Origin: Caulobacteraceae bacterium
GTDB taxonomy: Bacteria > Pseudomonadota > Alphaproteobacteria > Caulobacterales > Aquidulcibacteraceae
Length of the DNA stretch: 64,000 bases
Direction of reading: 5' to 3'
NCBI GenBank assembly: GCA_009773335.1
Contig: WRPF01000008.1
Span: 1-64,000 of the forward strand
A program made the translations under genes and the position numbers. The notes beneath the pieces are model-generated. The model was not told where the DNA came from and made no database searches. It was given only the letters and a program-made list of their open reading frames with translations. The stretch's first letter is position 1. Each line of letters begins with the position of its first letter. Of this stretch, positions 17,369 through 28,958 are shown in pieces.

Positions 17369-18232
17369 ATGACAGATCATCCCGCCGATCCTCTCGTGGA
17401 CGCCGCCTGGCTCGCCGCCCATCTCGGCGCCCCCGACATCCGCATCATCGACGCGACGTGGTTCATGCCGGGCGATCCGCGCGATGCGCGTCTACTGCAC
17501 GTCGAGGGACGCATACCCGGCGCGATTTTCTTCGACATCGACGAGATCGCCGACACCTCGTCGCCGCTGCCGCACATGCTGCCGTCGCCGGAGAAGTTCG
17601 CCTCGCGCATGCGCAAGCTCGGCGTCGGCGATGGCGCCCGCATCGTCGTCTACGATGCACACGGCGTGTTTTCCGCCGCACGCGCGTGGTGGATGTTCCG
17701 TGTGATGGGCAAGGATGACGTGGTCGTCCTGGACGGCGGCCTGCCCGCGTGGGTCGCGGCCGGCGGCGAGACCGAGGACGGTCCGCCGACGAAGCCGTCG
17801 GAGCGTCACTTCACGGCGCAGTTCCGCCGTGACCTCGTGCGCGACCTCCCCGACATGCGCGCGGCGGTCGGCGGTGCGGCTGCGATCCTCGACGCCCGGC
17901 CGCGCGGGCGTTTCGAAGGTCGTGACCCCGAGCCTCGCGCCGGTCTGAAGTCCGGATGCATGCCCGGCGCGGTCAACGTGCCGTTCGGCGACCTGCTCAC
18001 CGAAGACAAGCGCATGAAACCGCGCGACGCGCTCGCCGCGCTTTTCGCCGCGACGCCGGTCGATCCGCGCCAGCCGCCGATCGTGACCTGCGGCTCCGGC
18101 ATCACGGCGGCGGTCATCGCGCTCGCGCTCGCGCGCACGGGACGCTGGGATGCGGCGGTCTACGACGGGTCGTGGGCCGAATGGGGGGCGCTTGACGACG
18201 CGCCGATCGTCACGGGTGCGCAAGGTGAATGA
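17369..18232 (+). CDS. sseA: 3-mercaptopyruvate sulfurtransferase
   Basis: Two rhodanese domains; VTCGSGITAAVIALAL catalytic loop CGSGITA, RIPGAIFFDIDEI, GCMPGAVNVPF. Confidence 0.93.
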   Translation: MTDHPADPLVDAAWLAAHLGAPDIRIIDATWFMPGDPRDARLLHVEGRIPGAIFFDIDEIADTSSPLPHMLPSPEKFASRMRKLGVGDGARIVVYDAHGVFSAARAWWMFRVMGKDDVVVLDGGLPAWVAAGGETEDGPPTKPSERHFTAQFRRDLVRDLPDMRAAVGGAAAILDARPRGRFEGRDPEPRAGLKSGCMPGAVNVPFGDLLTEDKRMKPRDALAALFAATPVDPRQPPIVTCGSGITAAVIALALARTGRWDAAVYDGSWAEWGALDDAPIVTGAQGE

Positions 18233-19397
18233 CCGCGGGGACCCGACGTGGCGCCTTTCCACGCGTCTGATGCGCGCCGGACGTGCGCAGGGGCGTGAGA
18301 GCGGCGCGGTGAATCCGCCGATACAGCGCGGATCCACCGTGCTGTTTCCCGACATCGAGGCTCTGCATGGCCCCGGGAAGAGCTACGGTCTCGAAGGGTT
18401 CGGGATTCACGACGCGCTGACCGAGGCGCTTGCCGACATTTCCGGCGCCACGGGGGCCGTGCTGGCGCCATCCGGCCTCGCGGCCGTCACCACGGCGCTG
18501 CTCAGTTTCACACGCGCAGGTGGCGAGGTGCTCGTGACCGACTCCGTCTACGCGCCGACGCGGCGCTTCTGCGACGGCCTGCTCACACGCCACGGCGTCA
18601 CGACGCGCTACTTCGATCCGCGCATCGGCGCCGGCATCGAGGCGATGATTTCGCCGAGCACACAGATCATCTTCCTTGAATCCCCGGGCTCGCTCACCCT
18701 CGAAATCCAGGACGCGCCGGCGATCACGCGTATCGCGAAGGCGCGCGGGATAGCGACGATCATCGACGATACCTGGTCCGCCGGACTTCACTTCAAGCCG
18801 TTCGATCACGGGGTAGACGTCTCGGTGCAGGCGCTGACGAAATATCAGGCGGGCCATGCCGACGTGCTGCTCGGCGCGACGCTCGCGCTTGACCCCGCCC
18901 ATGTCGCGCGCCTGAAGCAGACGGTGAAGGAGCTCGGGCTCGGCTGCGGTGCGGCGGAGGACGCCTATCTCACGCTGCGCGGGCTGCGGACGATGCCACT
19001 GCGCATCGAACGCCAGTCCGCTTCGGGGCTCGCTGTAGCAGAGTGGCTTTCACGCCGCCCGGAGGTCGCGCGCGTGCTCCATCCGGCGCTGGCGTCGCAT
19101 CCAGACCACGCGCTGTTCCAGCGCGACTTCACCGGCGCCGCCGGCGTCTTCTCCATCGTGCTCAAGCCGGTTGCGAAGGCGCGCCTCGCCGCAATGCTCG
19201 ACGGACTCGCGCTGTTCGGGCTGGGCTTTTCCTGGGGCGGCTACGAGAGCCTCGTCATCAACTGCACCGAACAGGAAACCCGCAAGGTCGCACGGTGGAC
19301 GGAGCCGGGCGCGCTGCTGCGCTTCTCCATCGGCCTCGAAGACCCCGCCGATCTCATCGCGGATCTCGATGCGGGATTTGCACGCCTGGCTGGCTGA
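18225..19397 (+). CDS. metC: cystathionine beta-lyase (Cys/Met PLP enzyme)
   Basis: GAVNPPIQRGSTVLFPD, LAPSGLAAVTTALL, DDTWSAGLHFKPFDHGVDVSVQALTKYQAGHADVLLG; GTG start overlaps the sseA stop. Confidence 0.9.
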   Translation: MNDRGDPTWRLSTRLMRAGRAQGRESGAVNPPIQRGSTVLFPDIEALHGPGKSYGLEGFGIHDALTEALADISGATGAVLAPSGLAAVTTALLSFTRAGGEVLVTDSVYAPTRRFCDGLLTRHGVTTRYFDPRIGAGIEAMISPSTQIIFLESPGSLTLEIQDAPAITRIAKARGIATIIDDTWSAGLHFKPFDHGVDVSVQALTKYQAGHADVLLGATLALDPAHVARLKQTVKELGLGCGAAEDAYLTLRGLRTMPLRIERQSASGLAVAEWLSRRPEVARVLHPALASHPDHALFQRDFTGAAGVFSIVLKPVAKARLAAMLDGLALFGLGFSWGGYESLVINCTEQETRKVARWTEPGALLRFSIGLEDPADLIADLDAGFARLAG

Positions 19398-19408
19398 ATT
19401 TAGAGCGG

Positions 19409-19485
19409 TGGCGACCCCGGCGTGACTCGAACACGCAACCGTCCGCTTAGAAGGCGGATGCTCTATCCAGTTGAGCTACGGGGCC
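19409..19485 (-). tRNA. tRNA-Arg (anticodon TCT)
   Basis: Reverse strand GGCCCCGTAGCTCAACTGGATAGAGCATCCGCCTTCTAAGCGGACGGTTGCGTGTTCGAGTCACGCCGGGGTCGCCA; full cloverleaf with encoded CCA. Confidence 0.96.
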
Positions 19486-19560
19486 TATTTCCTGACCGGG
19501 CCGTTCGGCCGTGAACGGCGTGCTATCACAGACCGGCCACAGGGCTCCATGCCCACGGCG

Positions 19561-19863
19561 TCAGTGCGACCACGGCTCCTTGCGGCGGAACGCGAAGTTG
19601 TCTGCGTAGGCGCGCAGCACCCGGCGCGGCTCTCTCGGCTCGACGACCTGATGCGGGATGGCGTTGCGGCGGGCGAAATCGATCGCCTCCTCGCGCGTCT
19701 CGAAGGCCAGACGCACCTGCCCGCTCGTGTCGGCGGTGCTCTGCCAGCCCATGAGCGCCTCGGGCGCCACGGCGCCCGCTTCAAACTCAAGCAGCCAGTC
19801 GTGCGACTTGGCGCGACCGGACTGCATGGCCGTCTTGGCCGGGCGATAGATGCGAGCGAGCAT
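19561..19863 (-). CDS. NDUFS4-type complex I accessory subunit (ETC complex I subunit family)
   Basis: MLARIYRPAKTAMQSGRAKSHDWLLEFE...MGWQSTADTSGQVRLAFETREEAIDFARRNAI...YADNFAFRRKEPWSH matches the bacterial NDUFS4 pattern. Confidence 0.9.
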   Translation of the reverse strand: MLARIYRPAKTAMQSGRAKSHDWLLEFEAGAVAPEALMGWQSTADTSGQVRLAFETREEAIDFARRNAIPHQVVEPREPRRVLRAYADNFAFRRKEPWSH

Positions 19864-19961
19864 GAAGCCTCCTAGGCAGTTCCTACACATGATCGCCCGC
19901 ACACGGAACCCCGCCTCGCCGCGACATCGGCGCCAGCAAACCGGACAAACAAAAACAGGGC

Positions 19962-19998
19962 AAAACAAAACGGGCGGCCGGTTGCCCGGTCGCCCGTT
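19962..19998 (-). terminator. intrinsic terminator of the hup gene
   Basis: Minus-strand AACGGGCGACCGGGCAACCGGCCGCCCGTTTTGTTTTG: GC-rich hairpin followed by a T-rich tract. Confidence 0.8.
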
Positions 19999-20019
19999 CC
20001 TGTCTTCGATGCCCTGCGC

Positions 20020-20322
20020 CTAGACGCTGGCGCGGGCGCCGGCCTTGGCCGCTTCCAGCGCTTCCTTCAGCGCCTTGCCCGGCTTGAACCGTGCGCGCCG
20101 ACCGGCCGGCACGATCACTTCCTGGTTCGTCTGCGGATTACGCGCCTTGCGCGCAGCCGTCGTCACGACAGCGAAGGCGCCGAAGCTCGGCAGCTTCACT
20201 TCATCGCCCTTCGTGAGTGCGTCGGTGACGACTTCGAAGACCGCGTCCACGAGTTCTCCGGCCTTCGCCTTCGACTCGCCGGTGCGCTCGGCGACGGCCG
20301 TGATGAGTTCCGCTTTGTTCAT
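20020..20322 (-). CDS. hup: HU family DNA-binding protein
   Basis: MNKAELITAVAERTGESKAKAGELVDAVF...LPSFGAFAVVTTAARKARNPQTNQEVIVPAGRRARFKPGKALKEAL. Confidence 0.95.
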   Translation of the reverse strand: MNKAELITAVAERTGESKAKAGELVDAVFEVVTDALTKGDEVKLPSFGAFAVVTTAARKARNPQTNQEVIVPAGRRARFKPGKALKEALEAAKAGARASV

Positions 20323-20449
20323 TTCCTTGAGCCCCCTTTGGCTATGAGATCGACGATAAGGGCGCCGAGGCGAAGGCTTGTCAAAACCTTTGGCGCACAA
20401 GGCCCTTACAATGAAGTAATGCGAATCACAGGTGCATAAGACCTGTGGA

Positions 20450-22861
20450 TTAATGCGGTCTGGCGTCGTCGCGATCATCCCCTTCGGCTTTCGCGGCGAG
20501 CTTTCCGCGACGGTCTTCAGCCTGTTCGTCTTCCTCTGTCCAGACAATCGGCGTCAGCTGTTTCGTCAGCGCATGCTTGAGCACGTCTTCCGCGCTGCTG
20601 ACGGGAATGATCTTGAGGCCGGACTTCACGTTGTCGGGAATATCGGCGAGATCCTTTTCGTTTTCGCTGGGGATCAGCACTGTCTTCACGCCGCCGCGCA
20701 GCGCTGCGAGGAGTTTTTCCTTGAGGCCGCCGATCGGCAGCACGCGCCCGCGCAGCGTGACCTCGCCAGTCATCGCGATGTCCTTACGGACAGGAATGCC
20801 CGTGAGCACCGACACGATCGCTGTCACCATCGCCACGCCCGCGGACGGCCCGTCCTTCGGTGTCGCGCCTTCCGGCACGTGCACGTGGATGTCGCGCGCG
20901 CGGAAGATCGGCGGCTTGATACCGTACTGAACAGCGCGCGAGCGCACGAACGAATTGGCCGCCGAGATGGATTCCTTCATCACGTCGCGCAGGTTCCCGG
21001 TTACGGTCATGGCCCCGCGCCCCGGCATCGACACCGCTTCGATCGTCAGCAGGTCGCCGCCCGCTTCCGTCCATGCCAGGCCGGTGACCATGCCGACCTG
21101 GTCTTCAAGGTCGGTCTCGCCGAAGCGGTATTTCCACACGCCCGCATAATCCGGGAGACTGGCCGCCGTGATCTTCACGGTTTTCTTTTTCTTCTGCTCG
21201 ATCTCGCGCACCGACTTGCGGCAGAGATTGGCGAGTTCGCGTTCGAGGCTGCGCACGCCCGCTTCACGAGTGTAGCGGCGGATCAGGTCGCGGATCGCCT
21301 CGTCGGTCGCGGAGAATTCCCCGGCCTTCAGGCCGTTCGCCTCGACCTGCTTGGGCAGTAGGTATTTCTTTGCGATCTCGAGTTTCTCATCCTCGGTGTA
21401 GCCGGGGATGCGGATGATCTCCATCCGGTCCAGCAACGGCTGCGGCATGTTCAGGCTATTGGCCGTGGTGATGAACAGCACGTCCGAAAGATCGTAGTCA
21501 ACTTCGAGATAGTGATCGTTGAACGTCGCGTTCTGTTCGGGATCGAGCACTTCCAGCAGCGCGGCTGACGGATCGCCGCGATAGTCGGCGCCGAGCTTGT
21601 CGATCTCGTCGAGGAGGAAGAGTGGGTTGGCGCTCTTGGCCTTCTTCATCGACTGGATGACGCGGCCCGGCATGGAGCCGATATAGGTGCGGCGGTGGCC
21701 GCGGATTTCCGCTTCGTCGCGCACGCCGCCAAGCGAGAGGCGCACGAAATCGCGTCCCGTCGCCTGTGCGATCGACTTGCCGAGCGAGGTCTTGCCGACG
21801 CCGGGCGGGCCGACGAGACACAGGATCGGTCCCTTCACCTTGGTCGTGCGCGCCTGCACGGCGAGATATTCGAGGATGCGCTCCTTGACCTTCTCGAGCC
21901 CGTAGTGATCGGCGTCGAGGATTTCCTCGGCCTTCTTGAGGTCCTTCTTGACCGGCTTCTTCTTGCCCCAGGGCAGCGACAGCAGCCAGTCCAGATAGTT
22001 CCGTACGACGGTGGACTCCGCCGACATCGGGCTCATCTGGCGCAGCTTCTTCAGCTCCGCCTCCGCCTTCGTCAGTGCCTCCTTCGAGAGCTTGGCCTTG
22101 CGGATGCGATCCTCGATCTCGGCGAGATCGTCACGGCCGTCATCCGTCTCGCCCAGCTCGCGCTGGATCGCCTTCATCTGCTCGTTGAGATAGTATTCGC
22201 GCTGCGTCTTCTCCATCTGGCGCTTCACGCGGTTGCGGATGCGCTTGTCCATCTGGAGCACCGACAGCTCGCCTTCGATGAGCGCGAGGATCTTCTCCAG
22301 CCGCTGTGTCGTGGCGACGGTTTCAAGCAGGGTCTGCTTGTCGGCGATCTTGATGGTGAGATGCGCGGCGACGGAATCCGCAAGACGGCTCGGATCGGCG
22401 ATGCCGGCGATCGACTGCACGACTTCCGCCGGCGTCTTGCGCGACAGTTTGGAAAACTGCTCGAACTGTTCCGTGACGGCGCGCGCCATCGCGCGCGCTT
22501 CCGGCGTGTCGGCGCCTTCGTCCTCGACGGCCTCCACGTCTGCCAGGAAGAAGTCCGGGTTTTCCTGGAACTTCACGATCCGCGCACGGTGTCCGCCTTC
22601 CACAAGCACGCGCACCGTGCCGTCGGGCAGCTTCAGAAGCTGCACCACGGTCGCAACGGTGCCGATGCGGTAGATGCGGTCGGCGACAGGGTCGTCCTCG
22701 GACGCATCCATCTGCGCGGCAAGCAGGATCTGCTTGTCGTTGCGCATCACCTCTTCGAGCGCTCGCACCGACTTCTCGCGACCCACGAACAACGGCGCCG
22801 CCATATGCGGAAAAACGACTATGTCGCGCAGCGGCAGGACCGGAAGCAGCTTGGTCGCCAT
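20450..22861 (-). CDS. lon: endopeptidase La (Lon)
   Basis: [45 protein letters not shown] (Ser-Lys protease); start ATG 22861. Confidence 0.97.
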   Translation of the reverse strand: MATKLLPVLPLRDIVVFPHMAAPLFVGREKSVRALEEVMRNDKQILLAAQMDASEDDPVADRIYRIGTVATVVQLLKLPDGTVRVLVEGGHRARIVKFQENPDFFLADVEAVEDEGADTPEARAMARAVTEQFEQFSKLSRKTPAEVVQSIAGIADPSRLADSVAAHLTIKIADKQTLLETVATTQRLEKILALIEGELSVLQMDKRIRNRVKRQMEKTQREYYLNEQMKAIQRELGETDDGRDDLAEIEDRIRKAKLSKEALTKAEAELKKLRQMSPMSAESTVVRNYLDWLLSLPWGKKKPVKKDLKKAEEILDADHYGLEKVKERILEYLAVQARTTKVKGPILCLVGPPGVGKTSLGKSIAQATGRDFVRLSLGGVRDEAEIRGHRRTYIGSMPGRVIQSMKKAKSANPLFLLDEIDKLGADYRGDPSAALLEVLDPEQNATFNDHYLEVDYDLSDVLFITTANSLNMPQPLLDRMEIIRIPGYTEDEKLEIAKKYLLPKQVEANGLKAGEFSATDEAIRDLIRRYTREAGVRSLERELANLCRKSVREIEQKKKKTVKITAASLPDYAGVWKYRFGETDLEDQVGMVTGLAWTEAGGDLLTIEAVSMPGRGAMTVTGNLRDVMKESISAANSFVRSRAVQYGIKPPIFRARDIHVHVPEGATPKDGPSAGVAMVTAIVSVLTGIPVRKDIAMTGEVTLRGRVLPIGGLKEKLLAALRGGVKTVLIPSENEKDLADIPDNVKSGLKIIPVSSAEDVLKHALTKQLTPIVWTEEDEQAEDRRGKLAAKAEGDDRDDARPH

Positions 22862-22925
22862 GGGAAAGACTCCTCTCGGCGGCCCGTCCGAGGCCCGCCC
22901 GTTCCGATTAGGGGGATTCGCAGAT

Positions 22926-22968
22926 GAATGGCCGCCCACGCCATTTGGCGCTCGGCGGGCGGCCGTTC
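22926..22968 (-). terminator. hairpin between clpX and lon (possible attenuator or terminator, no clear U-tract)
   Basis: GAATGGCCGCCC ... GGGCGGCCGTTC 12-bp stem enclosing a second CGCCAAATGGCG hairpin. Confidence 0.4.
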
Positions 22969-23025
22969 AAGGCTGGAATTGCAAGCGGAACGAGCCAGGG
23001 CGCCCGGTCGCGGGCCGCCGCGAGG

Positions 23026-24297
<1,272 letters not shown>

Positions 24298-24529
24298 GTG
24301 CGCTCCTTGACGGGCCGCGACCGCGCCGTGATGGCGCTCCGGGACCCGTACGGATGGCGAAGACCAGCAACCCCGATCACCCGCATGCGCCCCCAGACTG
24401 GCGCGCCATCCCTTACAAAACTGTTCACCAACTTGCCGAACGAAACCCTTTCACGGCCTTCGCGGATACGAGCATAGCAAGAAGCGAGCCGCAAGCGACC
24501 GACTCCCTGGGTCTGCAGGCGGCCCTGAT

Positions 24530-25177
24530 TCAGTGCCCGCCCGCCCCCTCGGCCGCCTCGCGCTTCTCGTAGACCCGGTCGACGATCCCGAAGGCCTGCG
24601 CCTCCTCGGCGGTCATGAAGTAGTCGCGATCCAGCGTTTTCTCGACCAGTTCGTACCGCTGGCCGGTGTGCTTCACGTAGATTTCGTTCAGCCGCTTCTT
24701 GGTGGCGATGATGTCCTCGGCGTGGCGCTCGATGTCGGAGGCCTGCCCGCGGAACCCGCCGGACGGCTGGTGAACCATTACACGCGCGTTAGGAAGGCAG
24801 ATCCGGAGCCCCTTTTCGCCCGCCGCCAGCAGCAGCGACCCCATCGACGCCGCCTGCCCGGTGCACACGGTCGAGACCGGGCTGCGGATGTATTGCATGG
24901 TGTCGTAGATCGCGAGCCCGGACGTCACGACGCCTCCGGGGCTGTTGATATACATGGCGATTTCGCGCTTCGGGTTCTCGGATTCGAGAAACAGGAGCTG
25001 GGCGGTCACAAGGCTCGCCATGCCGTCCTCGACCGGGCCGGTCACGAAGATGATCCGCTCCTTGAGCAGTCGGGAGAAGATGTCGAAGGCGCGCTCGCCC
25101 CGGCTCGTCTGCTCCACCACCATGGGCACGAGCTGCATGTACCGTTCGATCGGATCGCGCATGTCTGTCCTTCGCAC
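24530..25177 (-). CDS. clpP: ATP-dependent Clp protease proteolytic subunit ClpP
   Basis: [37 protein letters not shown] (Ser), [17 protein letters not shown] (His). Confidence 0.97.
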   Translation of the reverse strand: MRRTDMRDPIERYMQLVPMVVEQTSRGERAFDIFSRLLKERIIFVTGPVEDGMASLVTAQLLFLESENPKREIAMYINSPGGVVTSGLAIYDTMQYIRSPVSTVCTGQAASMGSLLLAAGEKGLRICLPNARVMVHQPSGGFRGQASDIERHAEDIIATKKRLNEIYVKHTGQRYELVEKTLDRDYFMTAEEAQAFGIVDRVYEKREAAEGAGGH

Positions 25178-25279
25178 GCTTCTTGGGCGGCCCCGCGACT
25201 CGGAACCGCCGTTATTTGCATATTTGACTGCCCGAGGCCGACCGCAAGGTCCGCGCCAGGGACTTGTGTAGGCGCGCCG

Positions 25280-26611
25280 TCAGTCTTCGGGGTCGGCGAA
25301 GAGCGTTTCCCGGTCCACCGTCTTGTTGGACACCTTGGCCAGTTCGAGGATGTAGTCGACGGTTTTTTCCTCGAAGATCGGCGCCCGGAGCTGGGCGAGC
25401 AGCTGCGGGTTTTTCTGATAGATTTCAAAAATTTGCCGTTCCTGACCGGGGTACTGGCGGGCCTGCTGCATGACCGCCTGCGACACTTCTTCATTGGTCA
25501 CGTCGATGCTGCTGCGGCGGCCGATCTCGGCCAGCACCAGCCCCAGCTTCACCCGGCGCTCGGCGATCTTGCGGTATTCGGCCCTCAGTTCGTCGTCGGA
25601 TTTGCCCACGTCGGAGGAATCCAGCGAGCCCGCCGCCTTGTCGGCCTCGATCTGACGCCAGATCTGCTGGAACTCCTGCTCCACCATGGCCGGCGGCAGC
25701 GGGAACTCGTGCGCAGCCTCGAGCTGGTCGAACAGCGCGCGCTTGGCCCGGGTGCGGGACTGGGCGGTGTGCTCGGACTCGATGCGGCCGCGCAGGGCCG
25801 TCTTCACCGCGTCGATGCTCTCCATGCCCAGCTTCTTGGCGAGCTCGTCGTCAATGACGGTCTCCTTCGGCGCACGTACTTCATGAACCACGATGTCGAA
25901 GGTCGCGTCCTTCCCCTTGAGGTTTTCGGCGGCGTAGGCCTCCGGGAATTTGACCGAAATGACCTTCTCGTCGCCCTTCTTGAGGCCCTTCAAGCCGTCC
26001 TCGAAGCCGGGGATGAACTGGTTGGAGCCGATGACGACGGAGGCCTTTTCCGCCTGACCGCCTTCGAATGCCACGCCGTCAATCTTGCCGAGGAAGTCGA
26101 TCGTCAGCGCGTCGCCGTCTTCGGCAGCGGCGTCCTTTTCCTCGAATGTCCGGTTCGCCTTGGCGATCTGTTCGAGCGCCTCGTCGACCTGCGAGTCCGC
26201 CACCGGCGCGACCAGACGCTCCATCGAGATGGTGGCGGGATCGACCGGCTCGAACTCCGGGATCAGTTCCACGTTCAGGTTGAAGGCGAAATCCGCCTGC
26301 CCGGCGAACACCTTTTCCATGTCGGATTCGAGCTGCAGGTCGGGCTGCGACGCCACCCGGAGCGCCCCGTCCTGAAGCGCTTTCTTGGTCGCGGCGTCCA
26401 CTTCCCCGTTGATGATCTCCTGCAGCATCGAGGGGCCATAGAGCTTGCGGACGTGGCTCGCGGGCACCTTGCCGGGGCGGAACCCGTTGATGCGCATGCG
26501 CGGACGCACTTCCTCGATCTTGGCGTCAAGGCGCTGCTGGAGTTCGGCAGCCGGTACGACGATCTTGAAGACCCGCTGCAAGCCTTCGGAATGGGTCTCG
26601 GTGAACTGCAT
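25280..26611 (-). CDS. tig: trigger factor
   Basis: MQFTETHSEGLQRVFKIVVPAAELQQRLDAKIEEV...INGFRPGKVP signature; PPIase region LTIDFLGKIDGVAFEGG. Confidence 0.95.
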   Translation of the reverse strand: MQFTETHSEGLQRVFKIVVPAAELQQRLDAKIEEVRPRMRINGFRPGKVPASHVRKLYGPSMLQEIINGEVDAATKKALQDGALRVASQPDLQLESDMEKVFAGQADFAFNLNVELIPEFEPVDPATISMERLVAPVADSQVDEALEQIAKANRTFEEKDAAAEDGDALTIDFLGKIDGVAFEGGQAEKASVVIGSNQFIPGFEDGLKGLKKGDEKVISVKFPEAYAAENLKGKDATFDIVVHEVRAPKETVIDDELAKKLGMESIDAVKTALRGRIESEHTAQSRTRAKRALFDQLEAAHEFPLPPAMVEQEFQQIWRQIEADKAAGSLDSSDVGKSDDELRAEYRKIAERRVKLGLVLAEIGRRSSIDVTNEEVSQAVMQQARQYPGQERQIFEIYQKNPQLLAQLRAPIFEEKTVDYILELAKVSNKTVDRETLFADPED

Positions 26612-26811
26612 GGTGAACAAGGTCCTTCGGAGGGTACGGGGCGCCGGCAAGCGCGACAGCAAACGCTGCGCCTCGCCGAAATATTAAGCGGGCGCTTATG
26701 CACCCCGCTCCTGCGCCTGTAAACCGACACTGTCTTCGCCGGCAGCCCTTCGGACGCACCCGGGGGCCGACGGTTGTGGCGGCTGCGGAGGCGATCTAGA
26801 TGTCGGCGCGG

Positions 26812-26896
26812 GCCCGTCTGGCGAAACTGGTAGACGCACCAGATTTAGGTTCTGACGCCGCAAGGTGTGCCGGTTCGAGTCCGGCGGCGGGCACCA
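26812..26896 (+). tRNA. tRNA-Leu (anticodon TAG)
   Basis: GCCCGTCTGGCGAAACTGGTAGACGCACCAGATTTAGGTTCTGACGCCGCAAGGTGTGCCGGTTCGAGTCCGGCGGCGGGCACCA with long variable arm and encoded CCA. Confidence 0.96.
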
Positions 26897-26903
26897 TTCT
26901 CAC

Positions 26904-28379
26904 TCAACGACGCTTCAGGTGCGCGGGCGCGAGGTCGTCGAGCAGAGCCGGCAGCGCTTCCGGCATGTCCTCGGCGATGAGCCCGGCGCCCAGCCGCTCG
27001 CCCAGACGGCCGTGCAGCCAGGCCCCGGCGCACGCCGCCTCGAACGACGTCATGCCCTGCGACACAAGTCCGCCGATCAACCCCGCGAGCACGTCGCCGG
27101 ATCCGGCGGTTGCGAGAAAGGGCGTGCCGGCCGTGTTCACCGCCACGCGCCCGTCCGGCGCGGCGATCACGGTGTCGGGCCCCTTGAGGAGCACAACACA
27201 ACCTGCGCGCTGCGCCGCTGTTCGCGTGCGCTCGATCTTCAGGGCCTCGCCGTCGGCGAGATCGGGAAACAGGCGCGCGAACTCGCCCACATGCGGCGTC
27301 GCCACGCAGTTGTCGTGCAGCGCCTCGAACAACGTCTCCGGCTCCTTCGCGAAAACCGTGAGCGCGTCTGCATCCAGCACGACCGGCTTTCCGTCGGCGG
27401 CCAGCGCAAGCACCGTGTCACGCGTCCGCGGGGTGAGCCCTGCGGCCGGTCCGACCACTGTCGCTGACGCGGCTGCCGTGATGTCGCGCACCTGTTCGAC
27501 GCCCTTTGCGGGCGCAAGCATGATGGCCGTGAGCTGGGCCGCATTTTCAGGCATCGCCGCGACCGGCGAAACCAGCGTTACGAGGCCGGCTCCGACGCGC
27601 AGCGCCGCCCGCGCTGCGAGACGCGCTGCGCCGGTGCGCCCGGCTTCGCCGCTCACGACCATCGCATGACCGCGCGCGTGCTTGTGCATCTCCGCGTGCG
27701 GCCACGGCAGTGTCCACAGGTGCGGGCCGTTCTCGACAGGCGCATCGCGGATCTGATCGAAGGCCTCTGGCGGCGCGCCTATATCGGCGACGACGACTTC
27801 GCCGCACAGCGACCGCGACGGCTCAAGGACATGAGCAAATTTCTTACGCAGGAACGTCACGGTCACGTCGGCGCGGAAGGTGACGCCTTCGGGCGGCGCC
27901 CCATCGCCGGGAACGCCGCTTGGAAGATCGATGGCGACCGTATCGGAGCCGCGACAGGCGCGGGCGATCTCGCTCGCCGTCGCATCGAGCGGCCTTGCGA
28001 GACCCGCACCGAACAGGGCGTCCACGATCAGCGACCCGGGTTCGACCAACGCGGCGGACGCGGGATCGACCCACCCCATCCACGCCGACGAGGCATCGGC
28101 GGCGTCTCCCTTCAACGCCGACCGGTCGCCGAGAAATCCCACGCGCACGGGCCAGCCGGCTTCAGCGAGCTTGCGCGCGACGACGAAGCCGTCGCCGCCA
28201 TTGGCGCCGGGTCCGCAGAAGATGACGGTCGGTCGCGGCGCCCATCGCGCCTGTATTTCCCTTGCTGCGGCGGCCCCGGCGTTTTCCATCAGCACGCGTG
28301 TCGGCACGCCGAGTTCAGCGGCGCGCGCATCGATCGCGCGCATCTGCGCGACCGTGATGATCTCGCGCCCCGCGGTCAC
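26904..28379 (-). CDS. nnr: bifunctional NAD(P)H-hydrate epimerase / ADP-dependent dehydratase
   Basis: N-terminal YjeF (RVLMENAGAAAAREI, GPGANGGDGFVVARKL) and C-terminal carbohydrate-kinase-like domain (NTAGTPFLATAGSGDVLAGLIGGL). Confidence 0.93.
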   Translation of the reverse strand: MTAGREIITVAQMRAIDARAAELGVPTRVLMENAGAAAAREIQARWAPRPTVIFCGPGANGGDGFVVARKLAEAGWPVRVGFLGDRSALKGDAADASSAWMGWVDPASAALVEPGSLIVDALFGAGLARPLDATASEIARACRGSDTVAIDLPSGVPGDGAPPEGVTFRADVTVTFLRKKFAHVLEPSRSLCGEVVVADIGAPPEAFDQIRDAPVENGPHLWTLPWPHAEMHKHARGHAMVVSGEAGRTGAARLAARAALRVGAGLVTLVSPVAAMPENAAQLTAIMLAPAKGVEQVRDITAAASATVVGPAAGLTPRTRDTVLALAADGKPVVLDADALTVFAKEPETLFEALHDNCVATPHVGEFARLFPDLADGEALKIERTRTAAQRAGCVVLLKGPDTVIAAPDGRVAVNTAGTPFLATAGSGDVLAGLIGGLVSQGMTSFEAACAGAWLHGRLGERLGAGLIAEDMPEALPALLDDLAPAHLKRR

Positions 28380-28924
28380 AGTGCGTCAATCGCGGGTGAT
28401 TCCGCGCCGAGTTCGACGAGCCGCAAGCCGCCCTCCCGATTTTCGAGGATCGTCACCGATGCGTGGCCCGGCTTGAATACCGCGACGGCATCGACCCCCG
28501 TGGCGACGGCCACCGCAGCGTTGATGGCGACGAAATGCGAGAATACCGCCGCGTCATGTGGCAGCGCGAGCAGCGTCGCGACGACGCCATCCCGGAAGCG
28601 CGCGAGGCCATGGTCGTCGCTCCAGGCGCCGCGCATGGCCGCCGCGAGCCATGCCGGCCGGTCCGCGAGCCCTTCGGGCGTGGGCACTTCGCGAACGCCG
28701 TCCGAGACGCGGGCGACGACCGCCGCCTCCATTTCAAATGCGCCGGCGGTTTCCCGGCACCGCATCAGGGGCGATGTGATGGCTGCGCCGACTTTCAGCG
28801 CCGCAAGACGCGCGGCCGTAAGACCGGCCTGCGCCTGGCCGAGGCGGCTGAGGCCCGGGTCGGGATTGGGCCCGCCCCACCCGGAGGCGGGTTCGCCGTG
28901 ACGGACGAGATAGAGCAGCGGCAT
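28376..28924 (-). CDS. histidine phosphatase family protein
   Basis: LYLVRHGEP catalytic motif, GLSRLGQAQA, SPLMRCRETA, VFSHFVAI. Confidence 0.88.
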   Translation of the reverse strand: MPLLYLVRHGEPASGWGGPNPDPGLSRLGQAQAGLTAARLAALKVGAAITSPLMRCRETAGAFEMEAAVVARVSDGVREVPTPEGLADRPAWLAAAMRGAWSDDHGLARFRDGVVATLLALPHDAAVFSHFVAINAAVAVATGVDAVAVFKPGHASVTILENREGGLRLVELGAESPAIDAL

Positions 28925-28958
28925 GGAGAACCCTCTGGATTGCGAACCTCTGGGCCGA

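Noticed and set aside
24533-26722. 729-aa ORF on the + strand
   Set aside because: Antisense across clpP and tig; spans a gene boundary without motifs.
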